From assembly GCA_030695945.1 (NCBI GenBank), contig JAUYOG010000057.1, positions 1-64,000 of the forward strand: DNA of 64,000 bases, written 5' to 3'. Source of the stretch: Ramlibacter sp. Lineage in GTDB: Bacteria; Pseudomonadota; Gammaproteobacteria; Burkholderiales; Burkholderiaceae_C. The position numbers were made by a program, and so were the translations under genes. This document shows positions 59,907-64,000 of the stretch, in pieces; the stretch's first letter is position 1; each line of letters begins with the position of its first letter. The notes beneath the pieces were generated by a model. That model saw nothing but the letters and a program-made list of their open reading frames with translations, was not told where the DNA came from and made no database searches.

Positions 59907-61122
59907 GGGCGTGCTCCCTGTTGCCGCCGGCGAGATGGGCGGCAATGGCCTCGGCCAGGCGCGTGGCCAGGCCCGATGACTCCAGCGCATCGGCATCGCC
60001 GAGCGCGCGCGCGAACACGGCCGCACCCATGCCCATGGCGATCATGGCCTTGGCATCGGCTTCGGCGATGCCGCGCTGGCGCGCATGAAACAGCGCGTCC
60101 TCGGGCAACGCGCCCCAGGTTGCGCCATGCGCCGCCTGGACCTGGTCGTGATGGATTTCCAGGTGTGGACGCAGCACTATTCGGGGCTGGCCGCGCGTGG
60201 GCACGCCGGCCAGGCGTTGCCGGACATTCGCATCGTCCGAACCCGGGGCGATCGTGGTGTACGCGTTCGCGACCAGCTTGGCGCAGCCGCTGCCGAGCGC
60301 GAGGACGTCGATCCCGCTCGTCGTGTCGCGCGCGCCGTGGTGCACCTGCACCTGGTAATCGATGCAGGCATCTGCGGCCAGCAGGACGCTGCCGGCGCGC
60401 GCCAGCGCTCGCGGATGGTCGAGGTCGAGCACGGTGCGCTGCAGGTGGTAGCCACTGCCGCCAGCCAGCAGGGCCTGCTCGTAGGTGGCGCCGGCCTGGA
60501 GCCGCACGTGGACATGGTGCGCCAGCTGGTCCTGGGCGCGGGGCAGGGCCATGCGCAGGTGCCGCAGTGAGGCGTGCTCGCCGGCCATCACGTGCACCTG
60601 CAGGTTCTGGACGTGGCCGCCGGGGATGGCTGCGTCTGCGGCGTCATGCGTCTCGAGCAACACGCAGCGCGCGCCCGGCTCGAGGTCGAGGACGAGCAAC
60701 GGCGCTTCGACCGCATCGCGCCGCCGCCGGTGCACGCTCAGGTACAACTCTTCGCCTCCCGCTGCCGGCCGCACGCGCAGCCGCAACCCCTGGCGCAGCA
60801 GCGCGCGATGGGCCCAGGCGAAGGGCGCCGCGGCGTCGTCGCCCGCCAGCGGCAACCCGGCGAGCAGTTCCCGGCGCTGCGCCGGGTCGGCGGCGTCCAG
60901 CCAGCGTGCATCGACGGCGTTTGCGGCGGCGGCCGGCAGCGCGCCCAGCTCCCAGTCTCGGGGCGCATGCACCGGGTCGGGCGGAATGGGGTCGCGGTTG
61001 CCCAGCCACAGCGCGGCATCGGGCGGCGGCAGGTGCCGGAACGCCTCGGCGCTGCGAGGAATCCAGCCATGCGCGGCCAGGTGGCTGCGCGCGGCGAGTG
61101 CATCGGCGCGGGCGTCGTTCAT
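59899..61122 (-). CDS. sufD: SufD scaffold subunit
   Basis: A 407-residue beta-helix protein homologous to SufB. The C-terminal part has GSGCAKLVANAYTTI, LRPHLEIHHDQVQAAHGATWG, given here as EIHHDQVQAAHG, and DALFHARQRGI, the SufB/SufD interface histidine. SufD pairs with SufB and SufC to build the cluster and is needed for iron entry. The N-terminus is variable. ATG 61122 lies 2 bases after the sufC stop. Confidence 0.93.
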   Translation of the reverse strand: MNDARADALAARSHLAAHGWIPRSAEAFRHLPPPDAALWLGNRDPIPPDPVHAPRDWELGALPAAAANAVDARWLDAADPAQRRELLAGLPLAGDDAAAPFAWAHRALLRQGLRLRVRPAAGGEELYLSVHRRRRDAVEAPLLVLDLEPGARCVLLETHDAADAAIPGGHVQNLQVHVMAGEHASLRHLRMALPRAQDQLAHHVHVRLQAGATYEQALLAGGSGYHLQRTVLDLDHPRALARAGSVLLAADACIDYQVQVHHGARDTTSGIDVLALGSGCAKLVANAYTTIAPGSDDANVRQRLAGVPTRGQPRIVLRPHLEIHHDQVQAAHGATWGALPEDALFHARQRGIAEADAKAMIAMGMGAAVFARALGDADALESSGLATRLAEAIAAHLAGGNREHAHG

Positions 61123-61124
61123 GC

Positions 61125-61895
61125 TCACACCTCCACGGGTTCGGACGCGCGCGCAAAGCCGGTGCGCGCGATCTCGCGCGCCAGCGACAGGTCGCCGTGC
61201 TCGGCGATGCATCCCTGGTCCAGCCGCATCACGGTGTCGGGTTCCAGCGATTCGATCAGCTGCAGGTAGTGCGAGACCACCAGGAACGACGTGCCCTGCG
61301 CTCGCAGCTGCGCAACGAGCAGGACGAGCGCGCGCAAGCCGTCGACGTCCATGCCCGAATCGATCTCGTCGAGGATCGCCAGCCGGGGCCGCAGGAGCGC
61401 CAGTTGCAGCAGTTCGTTGCGTTTGCGCTCGCCGCCTGAGAAGCCGTCGTTGACGGGCCGGGCCAGCATGGCTTCGGGCAGTCCCAGGCGTCCGGCGGCG
61501 CCGCGCGCCTCGCCGAGAAAGTCGAAGGCGTCCAGCGGCGCTTCGCCACGCGCCTCACGCACCGCGTTGACGGCGGTGCGGATGAACAGGTTGTTCTTGA
61601 CGCCCGCAATGTCGGGCGGCGCCTGGAACGACAGGAACAGGCCGGCGCGCGCGCGCTCCTCGACGTTCATGGCCAGCAGGTCGCGCCCCGCCAGTGTCGC
61701 CCGGCCGCCCGTGACGCGGTAGCGCGGGTGGCCGGCCAGAGCCAAGCCCAGCGTGCTCTTGCCGCTGCCGTTGGCGCCCATCAGCACGGCCAGGCGGCCT
61801 CGGGGGATCTCCAGCGAGACCGAGGCCAGCACCTCGCGCTCGCCGACTTCGACCGCGAGGTCCTCGACCGACAGCAGGGTTTCAGCAGTTTTCAT
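61125..61895 (-). CDS. sufC: SufC ATPase
   Basis: A 256-residue ABC-type ATPase without membrane domain. Walker A GANGSGKST (about residues 39-47), Q-loop FLSFQAPPDI, signature GFSGGERKRNEL and Walker B LAILDEIDSGMD are all intact. It drives the SufBCD complex. GAAGGA sits 6 bases before the ATG at 61895 (MKTAE); a second ATG 6 bases upstream would leave no spacing. It starts 29 bases after the sufB stop. Confidence 0.95.
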   Translation of the reverse strand: MKTAETLLSVEDLAVEVGEREVLASVSLEIPRGRLAVLMGANGSGKSTLGLALAGHPRYRVTGGRATLAGRDLLAMNVEERARAGLFLSFQAPPDIAGVKNNLFIRTAVNAVREARGEAPLDAFDFLGEARGAAGRLGLPEAMLARPVNDGFSGGERKRNELLQLALLRPRLAILDEIDSGMDVDGLRALVLLVAQLRAQGTSFLVVSHYLQLIESLEPDTVMRLDQGCIAEHGDLSLAREIARTGFARASEPVEV

Positions 61896-61924
61896 CGTCA
61901 TTCCTTCTTGCATATTTCGACCTC

Positions 61925-63379
<1,455 letters not shown>

Positions 63380-63399
63380 GGGGGGATGCAATGAGCTAA

Positions 63400-63422
63400 T
63401 AGATGCATCATAAATGAATCTT
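63400..63422. promoter_or_regulatory. Rrf2/NsrR-like operator upstream of sufB
   Basis: GATGCAT and ATGAATC form an imperfect inverted repeat (minus strand AAGATTCATT followed by GATGCATCT, 4 bases apart), in an AT-rich island of a GC-rich genome. The half site AAGATTCATT equals that of the nsrR/nnrS site (10 of 10). It is 21 bases from the sufB start, fitting a repressor site on the suf promoter. IscR, another Rrf2 protein, is an alternative regulator, but no iscR gene is in the window. Confidence 0.68.
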
Positions 63423-63459
63423 TAGCCGCAACCGGCATAGCCGCAACGGCGGCGCGGGT

Positions 63460-64000
63460 TTAATGCGCGGCCCGGCGCGCGACCGGGGGTGCGGGTTCGC
63501 TGGCGGCGGCCTGCCCGCGCACCCACTCGGCAAACCGCTCGGCGGCCGGATGCGCCGCCTGCGAACGCCGCTGGCACAGGTAGTAGCCGCGGCCCGTGGA
63601 CGCGGTGCCCGCAACGGGCATGCGCAGCCGGCCGGACGCGAGGTCCGCCTCTACCATGCATTTCTGGACGACCGCGACGCCCATGCCGGCGCGCGCGGCC
63701 TCCACCAGGTTCAGCACGAGGTCGAAGCCGGTGCTGCGCTGGCGCGCGGGCAACTCCGTGCCGACCGCCTGCGCCCACAGCGCCCAGTTGTCGCGGTAGT
63801 TCGAGTGGTACAGCAGGGGCAGGGACAACAGCTGCTGCGGTGTCTTCACGCCGCGCGCGAGCGAAGGCGCGCACACCGCGACGATCTCGCGTCCCACGAG
63901 GTAGCCGGCCGCCACCTGGCGCGGCCAGCGCTGCTTCAGCGCGATCCACAGGTCGATGTCGTCGCGCAGGAAGTCCTCGTCGTGGTGGTACTGGCGCAGC
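63460..64000 (-). CDS. LysR-type regulator, C-terminal effector domain (cut by window edge)
   Basis: The last 180 or so residues of a LysR-family regulator: DIDLWIALKQRWPRQVAAGYL followed by VCAPSLA and GFDLVLNLVEAARAGMGVAVVQ, typical of the substrate-binding domain in the GcvA/AmpR subgroup. The DNA-binding part lies beyond base 64000, so 3' end only is annotated. It is on the same strand, 80 bases before sufB. Target unknown. Confidence 0.85.
   Translation of the reverse strand, partial: LRQYHHDEDFLRDDIDLWIALKQRWPRQVAAGYLVGREIVAVCAPSLARGVKTPQQLLSLPLLYHSNYRDNWALWAQAVGTELPARQRSTGFDLVLNLVEAARAGMGVAVVQKCMVEADLASGRLRMPVAGTASTGRGYYLCQRRSQAAHPAAERFAEWVRGQAAASEPAPPVARRAAH

Overview
The window is about 64 kb of very GC-rich bacterial chromosome, almost fully coding, with no rRNA, tRNA, phage or transposase gene that I can see. 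The gene content (Bug/Tct tripartite tricarboxylate-type transporter, SUF operon of the sufBCDSUT type, sNOR-type nitric oxide reductase cluster, KGG and CsbD stress proteins, many Burkholderiales-type small proteins) points to a betaproteobacterium, probably Comamonadaceae (Ramlibacter/Variovorax-like). The taxonomic call is inference from gene families, not from a marker gene.

Layout. 0.2-8.1 kb (minus): a catabolic operon with an SDR-like epimerase/dehydrogenase, a DapA/NanA-family lyase, tctCBA, a TIM-barrel isomerase and an enolase-superfamily protein, probably for a sugar acid. Two copies of a large hairpin element interrupt it, and two palindromes share a TAACCAG half site. 8.2-12.4 kb: UvrA2-type ATPase, TlpA-like thioredoxin, arginase. 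12.5-16.4 kb: a complete stressosome module, rsbR-rsbS-rsbT-rsbX-like, followed by an RsbT/histidine-kinase fusion; 17.0-19.2 kb: a hybrid histidine kinase carrying a CheB/CheR-type PAS segment. 19.2-28.1 kb: CueR-like regulator, KGG protein, three-domain copper nitrite reductase (nirK), many small secreted or membrane proteins, VOC proteins and an AraC regulator. 28.4-35.8 kb: PKD/hydrolase lipoprotein, rhodanese, CsbD, PAP2 phosphatase, RNase II-like protein, PepF oligopeptidase, VOC protein.

35.9-38.4 kb holds an FAD oxidoreductase/nitronate monooxygenase pair, and 44.3-47.1 kb a MaoC-like/FAD monooxygenase pair divergent from a TetR regulator. The two loci share a 15-bp operator (13 of 15 bases identical), so they look like one small regulon. 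38.5-43.1 kb: an NsrR-like regulator converging on norS-norY-senC-orf1-nirC, whose promoter carries a perfect FNR/DNR box and a repressor-like palindrome. 47.1-50.8 kb: PaiB/MocR divergent pair, then an ECF41 sigma factor with an exact ECF41 promoter in front of its own gene and in front of a carboxymuconolactone-decarboxylase-like gene.

51.1-56.4 kb: triple-rhodanese protein, FmdE-like protein, nsrR, and divergently nnrS plus an overlapping cytochrome P450. 56.4-63.4 kb: sufB-C-D-S-U-T-serA. The nsrR/nnrS intergenic region and the sufB upstream region share an NsrR-like half site. The right edge cuts a LysR-type regulator gene.

The strongest theme is nitric oxide and nitrite handling: nirK, sNOR, nirC, two NsrR-like regulators, nnrS, a P450 co-transcribed with nnrS, and an Fe-S assembly operon that may be tied to the same control.
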